Part shown: positions 19,093 to 29,041 of the stretch, piece by piece
Numbering within the stretch: the stretch's first letter is position 1
Layout of the letters: each line of letters opens with the position of its first letter
DNA from: G965247475 sp965247475
GTDB lineage: Bacteria > Chloroflexota > UBA11872
Reading direction: 5' to 3'
Assembly (NCBI GenBank): GCA_965247475.1
Contig: OZ252016.1
Location: forward strand, 1,984,001 to 2,048,000
DNA: 64,000 nucleotides
The notes under the pieces: model-generated
Told to the model about the DNA's origin: nothing
The model's database searches: none
The model's input: only the letters and a program-made list of their open reading frames with translations
Position numbers and translations under genes: made by a program

Positions 19093-19220
19093 TGCGTCGC
19101 TTCGCGAGCGGGGACATCGCGACCGGCCGGCGGGCCTCGTGCCCGCGGCACGCCGCGTCTAAACTGCCGTGGTGCAGTGACGGTGCGCGGCTGCCACGGG
19201 CGCGCAGGGGGCGATGGACG

Positions 19221-19817
19221 ATGAGGCGAGCGGGCAATCGACGCGGCTTCGCGGCCGTTGCCGCATTCGTTTGCCTGGCCGTGCTGGTCGCGTGCGGCGA
19301 CGGTGCGGCCAACGGTGGTGCAGCGGCCGACGCGCCAATCGACCGCTCGGCCGCGACGGGTGCCGAGGCCGGGAGCCAGCACCAGATCCTCACCGAGGAC
19401 GACGCCGGCGGTGATGTGATCGACGTGCCGTTTTTCTTTGTCGACATCGGCCTCCCCGACAAGAAGGGCCTGGAGATCTACTTGACGGGCGACGATGCGT
19501 CGACGCTGCGATGGCGGCTCGCGCAGAAGCCTGATCCGGTCTTCATGGAGTGGTACGCGGTGGACGGCGAACCCGCGCTCGAGACCGACGACCTGGTCGG
19601 CGACCCGGCGACCGCGGCGAAGGTTCTGGAGTTTCGCGGCGCCGGCCACGGCGAAACGAGCGTCATTCTCGAACTCGTCGAGCGTGATCCGGCCAACCGA
19701 ACGGGCGAGCCCGCCAAGCGACTCGAATACAACTTCGCGATCTCCACGTTCACGCCGCGCTGCAATCCGTCCACCGGGTGCCCAGAGGGCAGCGCCGGCC
19801 GCACGCTGGTGGCGTAG
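19221..19817 (+). CDS. Lipoprotein, repeated family (copy C)
   Basis: 198 residues with lipobox VLVAC and mature CGDGAANGG. The shared core reads LTEDDAGGDVIDVP, VDIGLPDKKGLEI, TGDDASTLRWRL, EWYAVDGEPALETDD, GDPATAAKVLEFRG and ELVERDPANRTGEPAKRLEY. Two cysteines near the C-terminus (RCNPSTGCP) could form a disulfide, as in copies A, D and E. The frame is open far upstream, but ATG 19221 gives a proper signal peptide and GGGGG lies about 10 bases before it. It is the last gene of a three-lipoprotein run; 351 gene-free bases follow. Confidence 0.82.
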   Translation: MRRAGNRRGFAAVAAFVCLAVLVACGDGAANGGAAADAPIDRSAATGAEAGSQHQILTEDDAGGDVIDVPFFFVDIGLPDKKGLEIYLTGDDASTLRWRLAQKPDPVFMEWYAVDGEPALETDDLVGDPATAAKVLEFRGAGHGETSVILELVERDPANRTGEPAKRLEYNFAISTFTPRCNPSTGCPEGSAGRTLVA

Positions 19818-20168
19818 CCGCCGCACTTGCCGCGGGATGGCGGGCGTGTCGTTCGGCGCGACGGTCGCCGTCGGTTGGCTCGCGTGGTCGGCGCGCACAC
19901 GGAATCGCCAGAGGCCGACGCGAGGCCTCCACGGCGGCGCCGGGGCGGGTTGCGGGCGGCGGGGTTTCGTCGCAGAGTTAGGCGTGGCGCGGGCGGATAC
20001 GCGGTCGGCCTGCCAGGCACGCTGCGGTTCACGAACCTGGGGCAGGCCACGTCCGGCGTGGATTGGCGGCCTCTGAGCCGGTCCAGACACGGCGCGGCGA
20101 GTGGGCCGCGCGCCTGACACCGGCGGCAATCTTGCGGCCGATGGTTCTAGGAGAAGGGTGACGTACGT
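19818..20168. other. Gene-free stretch (351 bases)
   Basis: No frame with coding character. AGGAG near 20150 is the ribosome binding site of the following DapA-like gene, so its promoter probably lies here. Nothing else was recognised. Confidence 0.55.
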
Positions 20169-21110
20169 ATGACGAGCGAATCAGGCAGCGCACCGATCAG
20201 CGGCGTGATTCCGCCGCTCATCACACCGTTCGATGACGACGGCGATATCTACCAGCGCGGCCTGGAGAACGTGATCGAGTTCCTGATTCAGGGAGGCGTG
20301 CACGGATTGTTCGCGATCGGCTCGTACGGCAGCTTCCCGCTGCTCGAGACGTCCGAGCGCCGACAGCTGGCCGAGCTGATTCTGCGCATCGTGGACGACC
20401 GAATCCCGGTGATCATCCAGGTTGGCTCGCCGGCTACACATTTGGCCGTCGGGCTGGCGCAGCACGCCGCGGAGTCCGGCGCCGCCGCCGTGGCCTCCGT
20501 GGTGCCCTTCTACTACAGCGGGTTCGCCTACAAGGACGACGAGCTGGTGGACCACTACGCGGCGCTGTGCGAGGCGGTTGATGTTCCTGTCTACGCCTAC
20601 AACAACCCCAAGACGACCGGGTTCCATATGAGCTCGGGCCTGATCCAGCGGCTGGCGGCGGTCGGCGTGAGCGGCATGAAGGACAGCTCCGGCGACTACG
20701 CGTATTTGGTCGAGGTCCTTCGCGAGGTTCGCGAGGTGTATCCCAAATTCAACGTGATGGCGGGCTCGGCGTCGCTGTATCAGCCGCTGTTCTATCAGGG
20801 GGCGCGGGGATGCGTGGCGGGTACGGCGAACGCGTTTCCCGAGGTGCTGGTGGCGCTCCACCGGGCGCTCACGAGCGGAGACGTGGCCCGAGCCAGCGAG
20901 CTCCAGGGCCTGATCATCGCGCTGCGCAAGATCCAGGCTATTCGAGGCTTCCGCCCGGCGAGCTGCTACACGCTGCTGCGGATTCGCGGGGTCGATGCCG
21001 GCACCGTGCGCGCGCCGTGGGTGCAGCCGGATGCGCGGCAGGCCAAGGAGATGGAGGATGCGCTGGCCGCGCTGAGCATCCTCCAGGAACTCCAGCCGGT
21101 CGCCGCCTGA
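20169..21110 (+). CDS. DapA-like lyase (dihydrodipicolinate synthase/KDG aldolase family)
   Basis: 313 residues with an intact family active site: Tyr144 in YAYNNP and the Schiff-base Lys171 in SGMKDSS. The carboxylate loop reads GSYGSF in place of the DapA GTTGE, so lysine biosynthesis is not assured and a sugar-acid aldolase role is likely. AGGAG precedes ATG at a usual distance. The PfkB kinase follows 118 bases downstream on the same strand. With the dehydratase at 16167 this gives a plausible route: sugar acid to 2-keto-3-deoxy acid, phosphorylation and cleavage to pyruvate or glyceraldehyde derivatives. This pathway is inference from the gene set. Confidence 0.9.
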   Translation: MTSESGSAPISGVIPPLITPFDDDGDIYQRGLENVIEFLIQGGVHGLFAIGSYGSFPLLETSERRQLAELILRIVDDRIPVIIQVGSPATHLAVGLAQHAAESGAAAVASVVPFYYSGFAYKDDELVDHYAALCEAVDVPVYAYNNPKTTGFHMSSGLIQRLAAVGVSGMKDSSGDYAYLVEVLREVREVYPKFNVMAGSASLYQPLFYQGARGCVAGTANAFPEVLVALHRALTSGDVARASELQGLIIALRKIQAIRGFRPASCYTLLRIRGVDAGTVRAPWVQPDARQAKEMEDALAALSILQELQPVAA

Positions 21111-21228
21111 CCCGCGCGCCGAGCAATTGCGGTCGCCCGCTGGACGGCAAAGACGGCGGTCCGGCGTGGCCGGTTGCTCGAGCGTCGGCGCGGACAGGCG
21201 TGCGCGTGAGCCTGCCTAGGCGAGGGCC

Positions 21229-22212
21229 ATGACGCGATTCGATCTAGTGACGATCGGCGAGTTGCTCTACGTCCTGCGCGCGCCGTATCCCGGCCGCCTG
21301 GAGCAGACCCCGACGCTGAGCTGTCACGTCGGCGGCGCGGAGGCGAACGTCGCGATCGGCGTGACCCGACTGGGCTGGTCCGCCGCGCTGATCACCAAGG
21401 TCACCAACAACTTCATCGGCCGCTTCGCCGTCAACGAGGTCCGCGGCGCCGGAGTTGATGTGTCTCGCGTCATCTGGACGGACACGGGCCGCATGGGTCT
21501 GCTGTTCCAGGAGCTTGGCGTCCCGCCGCGGCCGGCCGAGAGCGTCAACGACCGGTTGCACAGCGCCTTCACGCAACTGGCGCCGGAGGAGGTGGATTGG
21601 ACCCAGGTGCGCGCGGCCAAGCGCCTGTTCGTCAGCGGGGTCACGGCCGCGCTGGGCGATCGGCCCCGCCAGCTGGTACGACGCGCCGTTCGGGAGGCCA
21701 AGAGCGCCGGAACGCAGGTCGTCTTCGACTGCAATCACCGCGCGCGGCTGTGGTCCACCGACGAGGCCCGCGCCTTTGTCGCGCCGCTGCTCGACGACGT
21801 GGACGTGCTGTTTCTGAAAGCGGACGAGGCGCGGTCGATTCTGGGCCTCGCGGGCGAACCGGCTGAGATCGTCGAGCGGCTGCGCGGCGACCACGGGATC
21901 GAGATCGTCGTGCTGAGTCTCGGCGGCGACGGCGCTATCGCGAGCGACGGGACGATCGCGCAGGCGCCCGCCATCCCCGTGCAGATCGTCAACCGGTTTG
22001 GGATGGGCGACGCGTTCATCGCGGGGTTTCTCTGCGGCCACGCGAGCGGCGGGCTGCGCCAGGGCCTGGACTATGGCCGAGCGCTGGCCGCGCTCAAGGC
22101 GACGTATGCGAACGAGAACTTCGCGCTGGTGTCGCGCGCCGACGTGGAACGCTTGCTCGGCACAATGAACGGTGGCGGCGACACTGCGGTCCAGGGGGAG
22201 ATCGCTCGATAG
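21229..22212 (+). CDS. PfkB-family sugar kinase (KDG kinase-like)
   Basis: 327 residues of the ribokinase/PfkB family. The substrate-side motif GGAEANVAIG is at 35-44. The catalytic motif near the C-terminus reads NRFGMGDAFIAGF, with the base Asp261; the usual DTxGAGD is altered at its first residues, as in many KDG kinases. The family phosphorylates sugars or keto-deoxy sugar acids with ATP in the cytoplasm. Position after the DapA-like gene and in a region with a sugar-acid dehydratase favours 2-keto-3-deoxygluconate kinase, unproven. No ribosome binding site of good quality was seen; ATG 21229 leads directly to the first strand. Confidence 0.9.
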   Translation: MTRFDLVTIGELLYVLRAPYPGRLEQTPTLSCHVGGAEANVAIGVTRLGWSAALITKVTNNFIGRFAVNEVRGAGVDVSRVIWTDTGRMGLLFQELGVPPRPAESVNDRLHSAFTQLAPEEVDWTQVRAAKRLFVSGVTAALGDRPRQLVRRAVREAKSAGTQVVFDCNHRARLWSTDEARAFVAPLLDDVDVLFLKADEARSILGLAGEPAEIVERLRGDHGIEIVVLSLGGDGAIASDGTIAQAPAIPVQIVNRFGMGDAFIAGFLCGHASGGLRQGLDYGRALAALKATYANENFALVSRADVERLLGTMNGGGDTAVQGEIAR

Positions 22213-22461
22213 GCTCGCGTCTCCGCGGCGGCTGGCGAGCCCACAGCTGCTGGTGATCTCGGCCGGCGATTGCCGCTGGATTGGCCCCCGCAAGACACCG
22301 TGGCACGATTGCGACGCTCCGCCGAAGCCGCTTCGAGTCTAGGGATGGGAGCTAGCGATCGATACGTCACACCTGAAGCTCGCACCGCTCCACGCACTGG
22401 CAGCGCACGCCCGCTCACATCTCGCGCGTGGCATTCGCGCGAATCTGCTCTCTGAGGTCCC

Positions 22462-23883
<1,422 letters not shown>

Positions 23884-24910
23884 GGCGCGAGCGGTGAGCG
23901 ACCAGCGGGCGGAGTTTGGGGCGCTGGCTACGCAGCCGGGCGCGAACCGGCGGAGGCTGTGCCAGCGGTTCGGGATCTCGACGCCGACGGGCTCCAAGTG
24001 GCTGCGGCGCTACGTCGCGGAAGGCGTGGGCGGCTTGCAGGACCGCTCGCGGCGCCCGCACCGCAGTCCGGCGCGGACGGCCCCGGCCATCGAGCAGGCC
24101 GTCCTCACCCTGCGCGCGCAGCACCCCACCTGGGGGCCGCGCAAGCTGCGGGTGCGGCTGGCCCGCCAGGGCGTCCAGCCGCTGCCGGCGGTCTCGACCA
24201 TCAGTGCCCTCCTGGGGCGCCATGGGGCCCTGCACCCCGCGCAGGGGGCCGGCCAGCCGCGCGCGTACCAGCGGTTCGAACATCCGCACCCCAACGCGTT
24301 GGGGCAGATGGACTTCAAAGCCGGCTGGCCCTGCGGCCCCGGCCGCTGCCATCCGCTGACGATCCTCGACACCACTCGCGCTACGCCCTCGGCCTGGCCG
24401 CCTGCCCCAATCAGCGCACCGCCACCGTGCGCGCCCACCTGATCCACACCTTCCAGCGCTACGGGCTGCCCGCCCGCCTGCTGGTCGACAACGGCAGTCC
24501 CTGGGGCAACCACCCGGCGCATCCCTACACCCCGCTGACCATCTGGCTGCGCCGCTTGGGCATCGCCGTCAGCCACCGCCGGCTCTACCACCCCCAGACG
24601 CTGGGCAAGGACGAGCGCTTCCACGGCACCTTGCCGCGCGACCTCGCGCGGCAGCCGCCGCTGCCCTACGGCCCCGAGGACCAGGTCCGCCGGGTCCAGG
24701 CGGGCGGGTGGGTGTCGTTTCAGGGCCGCCACCTCCGGCTGCCCAAGGCCCTGCGCGGACAGCCCGTGGCGTTTCGGCCGACGGCCACCGACGGCTGCTG
24801 GGCGATCCGGTTTCTGACCGACGATCTGGGCACCCTGGACCTGCGGGCACCCGCCTCAATGTGTAAACCATGTCTCCCAACACCTGTAAACCATCTGTCC
24901 GGTCTGGACA

Positions 24911-25239
24911 CAGGGAGAGGGAACTTGGCGCGTGCGTGTGCCGCTCGATCTCGGGAAGAGCACACGCCAGAGCTTGCGGTGGGGCGGCGCCATAGGGCCG
25001 GGCCGAGCCCGAGGAGGTCGAACGCTCGCGCGGATTCGGAACCGAAGCGCCGGCGCTACCAGAGCACGGGCGCCGGGTACTGAGCGATGGCTGGGTCCGG
25101 CGTCACGATCGTCATGTGATTCAGGATGGCCTGCGCGACCAGGCCGCGGTGGAACGGATCCGGGTGATACGGGGACAGCCCTTGCTCGCGGGGTGTCGGA
25201 GCCAAGCCTCTACGTGGGTCGCGGGCATGGCGACCGCCG
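24911..25239. other. Gene-free stretch right of the IS (329 bases)
   Basis: No hsdM tail and no other recognisable gene. GGGAGAGG next to the IS mirrors CCCTCTCCC on the left of it. GCTCGATCTCGGGAAGAG near 24945 loosely resembles the terminal repeat seen at 37-43 kb (TTCCCGAGATGTAGCG, reversed). Confidence 0.5.
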
Positions 25240-27462
25240 TCAGGCAGTCGTCGCGTCGGGGTCTGTTACCAGCGGCGGTATTCGAGTCGCCCAACCAGCG
25301 ACCAGGGCGGTCGCGGCCATGCCAATCGCCAGCACGGTAGCTAGGACGGATACAGCCTGTGTGGTTCCGTGAGGCGCTGGCACGCCGAGGCTCGTGTTGT
25401 AGGTGGCTGCCAGGACCAAACCGGAGGCGACGGCGAGCCCGAAGGCGAGTACCAGTGGAGCAGCGAACAGCACACTGAGATCCACGGCGAGCAGCTTCCG
25501 GGTGGCGCCCAGACAGCGAAGCATTCTGAATTCCGCCTGGCGCTGGCGGAAGAGCAACAGGACGCCATAGAGCAGCGCGACCACTGCCATTCCGGAGGCC
25601 GTGGTGGCCATCACCAGCAGGTACGGATTGCCGATCAATGTGTTGTTCGTGATCCCAGAACGGAGGGCGGTCCGGGTGGTTGCCGACTGGACGTCGGGCT
25701 GGTTCCGCAGACCTTGTATGACGTGGCGCAGGGACTCCGGCGCGCCGTCCGTGGTGACAAGCAGGAGGCCGTATTCCGACGGGGGTTGGCGGTCGACGAT
25801 CAGCACCGCTCGACCTTCGGTCCACGACGCCGTGATCTGGCCTCCCACGGGGTAGATGCCGGGGATGGAGAGATCTACGCCAGAGCGGGGATCGGTGGTC
25901 ACCATCACGGTCGCCGATTCGGTTTGGCGGCTCAGGTAGATGCTCCCTGACGCGCATGGCGCGTCGAGCTCTACCGAACCGGGCACATCGCCGCAAGTCA
26001 TCGTGTACAAGGATCTGTCTTCTCCGTCGACGCTGGCGGGATGCCGTGCCACCGACACGACCCGGTTGACGCCATCAATAGCGGCCACCGTACCGACGAT
26101 CCGTTCGAAGAATGTGTCACGTGCTACGACATCGGGTGTTACGCCATCCGGTGTTACGCGATCGAACTGAGCGACCACGTCGAAGTTCCCGACGGGGGGC
26201 GGGCGGTTATCAAAGTTCGAGTACGCGACAAACACGATCAGGAGAACCGCCACCGCGGTGGCGGATACGCCCAGAAGGGCATCGGCGCCCGACCGTGACA
26301 TTCTCGATCCTGCTATTTGCGCCCGCGTGCGGCTGACAACGACCCGGCCCGAAGCGGTCACGGCGATCCGGGCCAGCCCCTCGAGACCCACAACGCTCAA
26401 GACCAGTCCACCGGAAATCAGCCATACCGACAGCCCAAAGTCCGCTTTGGAGGCCGCGAACACAGCCATGGGACCGGCCAGCAGACCGGCCGCCGAGAGG
26501 TACGAGAGGTAGGAGACACGTGGGCGGACCCTGCGCAGGGTCCCAACCGGATCGCGGCTGGCCCGGCGGACCGTTCGAGCGACACTCACCAGTCCAACCA
26601 TCACGGTGACCAGCGGCAAGGCAACCCCCAGCGTGACGGGAAGACGCAGATCGCTCGACCAGTACGAACTCCCAGCCAGCGTGAACGGTCCCAACGACGA
26701 CATGACGACCGCGTAGGCAGCCGATCCCACCAATGCCCCCGCCAGCAGGGGAATCGCCATATCGGCCGCGATCGCTACGGCCAGCTGCCGGGGCGGCGCG
26801 CCCAGGACCCTCAACAATCCGTAACGGCGCGACCTGGTGTTGAGGTGCACCGAGGCCCCGGCCCTCGCCAGCGCCACCGACGGGAGCACAAGTACGAGAA
26901 GTCCCACCAGCACGAAACTGGTATCAGGCGCCCAACCCCTGCCCGCGCGAATTGGATGGAAGCTCGATGCGCCCTCCGACGGAACCGCATCGATGAACGC
27001 TACGATCACCATTTCGCGTGGGTGGACCAGGGCTGCATCGGGAAGCGCTCGAACCTCCCGGTCGCCCAGCCACGCGCCCAGTTCGCCCGTCCAATCGTCC
27101 TTGAGCTGGGCGAGCACCGCCGGGGAGGCCAAAGCGGTCCCTGGCGCCCCGACCCGGGGGATACCGGGCAGACCGAGCTGCTGTCCCGCTTCTCCCGCGA
27201 AGACCGTGGCCGCCAGCGGTCCGTAGCCAGTGGCGACCAGCCTGGATGACCGCAGCGGCCCATCGGCCGGCGCTAACCTGGGCGGCAACCCGCGAGGGCC
27301 GTCCCGCACCACGGTGGAGGTGTGTTGGGCAAGGACTCCGTAATGGAATCCCAACGCCAGCGAAAGCCCGACACATGAGATCGCACCGACCGCGATCAGT
27401 GGAATCCACGCGGCCAGCGCCCGTACCGAGTGGGGCCAGATGAACCTAGCGAACAGCCTCAT
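25240..27462 (-). CDS. FtsX-like ABC transporter permease
   Basis: 740 residues with a hydrophobic N-terminal helix (about residues 15-40), a large extracytoplasmic loop, three grouped helices (near 185-280), further helices around 310-350, a second extracytoplasmic part and three C-terminal helices. This duplicated FtsX/MacB-like plan is used for lipoprotein release, peptide or lantibiotic efflux and mechanotransmission. Start and ATPase stop overlap as ATGA, so it is translated with the ATPase at 27459-28148. No periplasmic adaptor gene is adjacent, which argues for a Gram-positive-like or single-membrane type complex. The substrate is unknown. Confidence 0.88.
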   Translation of the reverse strand: MRLFARFIWPHSVRALAAWIPLIAVGAISCVGLSLALGFHYGVLAQHTSTVVRDGPRGLPPRLAPADGPLRSSRLVATGYGPLAATVFAGEAGQQLGLPGIPRVGAPGTALASPAVLAQLKDDWTGELGAWLGDREVRALPDAALVHPREMVIVAFIDAVPSEGASSFHPIRAGRGWAPDTSFVLVGLLVLVLPSVALARAGASVHLNTRSRRYGLLRVLGAPPRQLAVAIAADMAIPLLAGALVGSAAYAVVMSSLGPFTLAGSSYWSSDLRLPVTLGVALPLVTVMVGLVSVARTVRRASRDPVGTLRRVRPRVSYLSYLSAAGLLAGPMAVFAASKADFGLSVWLISGGLVLSVVGLEGLARIAVTASGRVVVSRTRAQIAGSRMSRSGADALLGVSATAVAVLLIVFVAYSNFDNRPPPVGNFDVVAQFDRVTPDGVTPDVVARDTFFERIVGTVAAIDGVNRVVSVARHPASVDGEDRSLYTMTCGDVPGSVELDAPCASGSIYLSRQTESATVMVTTDPRSGVDLSIPGIYPVGGQITASWTEGRAVLIVDRQPPSEYGLLLVTTDGAPESLRHVIQGLRNQPDVQSATTRTALRSGITNNTLIGNPYLLVMATTASGMAVVALLYGVLLLFRQRQAEFRMLRCLGATRKLLAVDLSVLFAAPLVLAFGLAVASGLVLAATYNTSLGVPAPHGTTQAVSVLATVLAIGMAATALVAGWATRIPPLVTDPDATTA

Positions 27463-28148
27463 GCCGCCGTGCGCTCGTCGATCAGTCTTCCCTGATCCAA
27501 CCGAAGCACACGATCTGAAGCGGCCGACACCAGAGGGTCATGGGTAACGATCAACACACCCACGCCGAAAGCTTCGGCGATCCCGTGCAGCTCGCTCATC
27601 ACCAACTCGGAGTTGCGCTCATCCAGCGCGCCGGTCGGTTCGTCACAAAACACGATGCTTGGCTTCATCGTCAATGCCCGTGCTATCGACGCCCGCTGCA
27701 ACTCCCCGGACGACAGCGTCGACGGATAGCTCTCGGTCATGGGGCGGAGACCGAACCGGTCCAGCAACTCGCATGCCTGCTCATGGGCGTGGCGCGGTTT
27801 GGTGCCCGCCACGACGAGCGGAATCGCTACGTTGGCGGCAACCGTAAGGTCGTCCAGGAACGCCGGAAACTGGAAAACGAACCCACAGGTCGCTCGGCGG
27901 ATCAGGGTGATATCCGGCTCACCTAGGCTCCAAACGTCAGCATGGTCCTCCCAAGCGACCGTACCCGCCTGCGGCTGACGCAGGCCAGCCAGAGCATAGA
28001 GGAGGGTCGATTTTCCCGATCCACTCACCCCGACCACGGCGGTGACCTCCCCGTGGTGGAGATCTAGATCGACACCACTGAGGACGCTCCGCTCACCAAA
28101 GCTCTGGATCAGCCCTCGGCCCGCAAGGGCTGGCTCTGCCGTAGCCAT
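27459..28148 (-). CDS. ABC transporter ATP-binding protein (LolD/MacB type)
   Basis: 229 residues. Walker A GVSGSGKST is at 40-48, the signature reads LSSGELQRASIARAL, Walker B ends in VFCDEPTGALD, and the switch His is in IVTHD. The LDERN..V extension after Walker B is typical of the LolD/MacB/FtsE class. It pairs with the FtsX-like permease through a 4-base ATGA overlap. ATG 28148 is chosen because a full AGGAGG stands 8 bases upstream; the GTG at 28157 overlaps that site and is unlikely to be used. It energises a membrane complex from the cytoplasm. Confidence 0.92.
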   Translation of the reverse strand: MATAEPALAGRGLIQSFGERSVLSGVDLDLHHGEVTAVVGVSGSGKSTLLYALAGLRQPQAGTVAWEDHADVWSLGEPDITLIRRATCGFVFQFPAFLDDLTVAANVAIPLVVAGTKPRHAHEQACELLDRFGLRPMTESYPSTLSSGELQRASIARALTMKPSIVFCDEPTGALDERNSELVMSELHGIAEAFGVGVLIVTHDPLVSAASDRVLRLDQGRLIDERTAA

Positions 28149-28154
28149 CTGGAT

Positions 28155-28163
28155 CACCTCCTA
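28155..28163 (-). promoter_or_regulatory. Near-perfect ribosome binding site of the ABC operon
   Basis: On the minus strand the bases read TAGGAGGTGATC, almost the full complement of the 16S rRNA 3' end, placed 8 bases before ATG 28148. It is the strongest such site noticed in the window and fixes the start of the ATPase gene. Confidence 0.85.
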
Positions 28164-28278
28164 CCGACTCCCACTCTGCACCAGCGCGAAGCTCCTGGCC
28201 AGGCAGCGGGCCGAACCACGAATGCCCCCGGCTCGCGGGACACGCCGCCGTTCGTCGGCTCCGCCGGAATCGATCAGA

Positions 28279-28734
28279 ATGCCAGTCGCGCCGGCCACAA
28301 CGACCGATGCCATACATCCAAGCGGCAAGAGCCTGAGCCGTCCGCGCCTGCGGCGCTCGGGCTGTTTCACACTGCTGGGCGCGCTCATTCTCGTGGTCGC
28401 CGTCCTGGTGGTCGTCGAGGCCAACACCGCGTTCGTCCAGGACCTGGCGCTCGAAGCGCTCATGGGGACGAAGCGTACCCGGATACCCTGCGCTCAGTGG
28501 CCGACGCCGGACGAGGCTCGGCAAGCCATCGACGCACACCCGCGGGTCGTCAGCCAGATCGTGGCGGTCAGCCCCCGGGTGGTTAGCGTCGAGGTCGAGC
28601 AGAGGAAACGCTGCCCGGGGAGGGCATTGATCATGATCTACTTTCCCGGGCGGCGCGAAGGGAACGCCATCAAATCGATCCTCGGTGATGAGAACTACTT
28701 CTTCGGCGTCCCCTACGAGATGCGAAACATCTAG
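28279..28734 (+). CDS. Small single-pass membrane protein of unknown function
   Basis: 151 residues. A basic N-terminus (RPRLRRSG) is followed by a strong hydrophobic helix (LLGALILVVAVLVVV, about residues 33-47) and a soluble part with two cysteines (IPCAQW and KRCPG). The tail EVEQRKRCPGRALIMIYF suggests a small alpha/beta domain outside the membrane. It is divergent to the ABC operon across about 130 bases, so the two may share a regulatory region. I recognise no family. The frame is open further upstream, but it overlaps the ABC operon there; ATG 28279 gives a sensible signal-anchor. Confidence 0.62.
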   Translation: MPVAPATTTDAIHPSGKSLSRPRLRRSGCFTLLGALILVVAVLVVVEANTAFVQDLALEALMGTKRTRIPCAQWPTPDEARQAIDAHPRVVSQIVAVSPRVVSVEVEQRKRCPGRALIMIYFPGRREGNAIKSILGDENYFFGVPYEMRNI

Positions 28735-29041
28735 CGCGCACCGTCGCGGCCGAGCAAGTGCATACGGCGATGGCCGCGCTCGGACGGCTCTCCACCGAGC
28801 TGGGTGCAGGCGCGCGCGACATCCAGGCCTTCGACCGGCTCGGCGGCGGCCCGCCCCTTCGAGGCGGGCGCCTCCAACATGCCCGGGCGGCTCACGCTGC
28901 CTCGCTCGCCCGGTGTGGGACCGGCGGGCATCCGTCCGTGACACCTCGCTAGCTGCTCGGCAACCGGCGACAATGAAGCGCGTTGCCGTCAGTGCCGGGC
29001 CCGTGGTCCATGCACCCGTGTGCTCCGACTGGAGATGACCC
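28735..29041. other. Gene-free stretch (307 bases)
   Basis: No frame with coding character and no structured RNA was recognised. It holds the upstream region of the GH172 gene. Confidence 0.5.
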
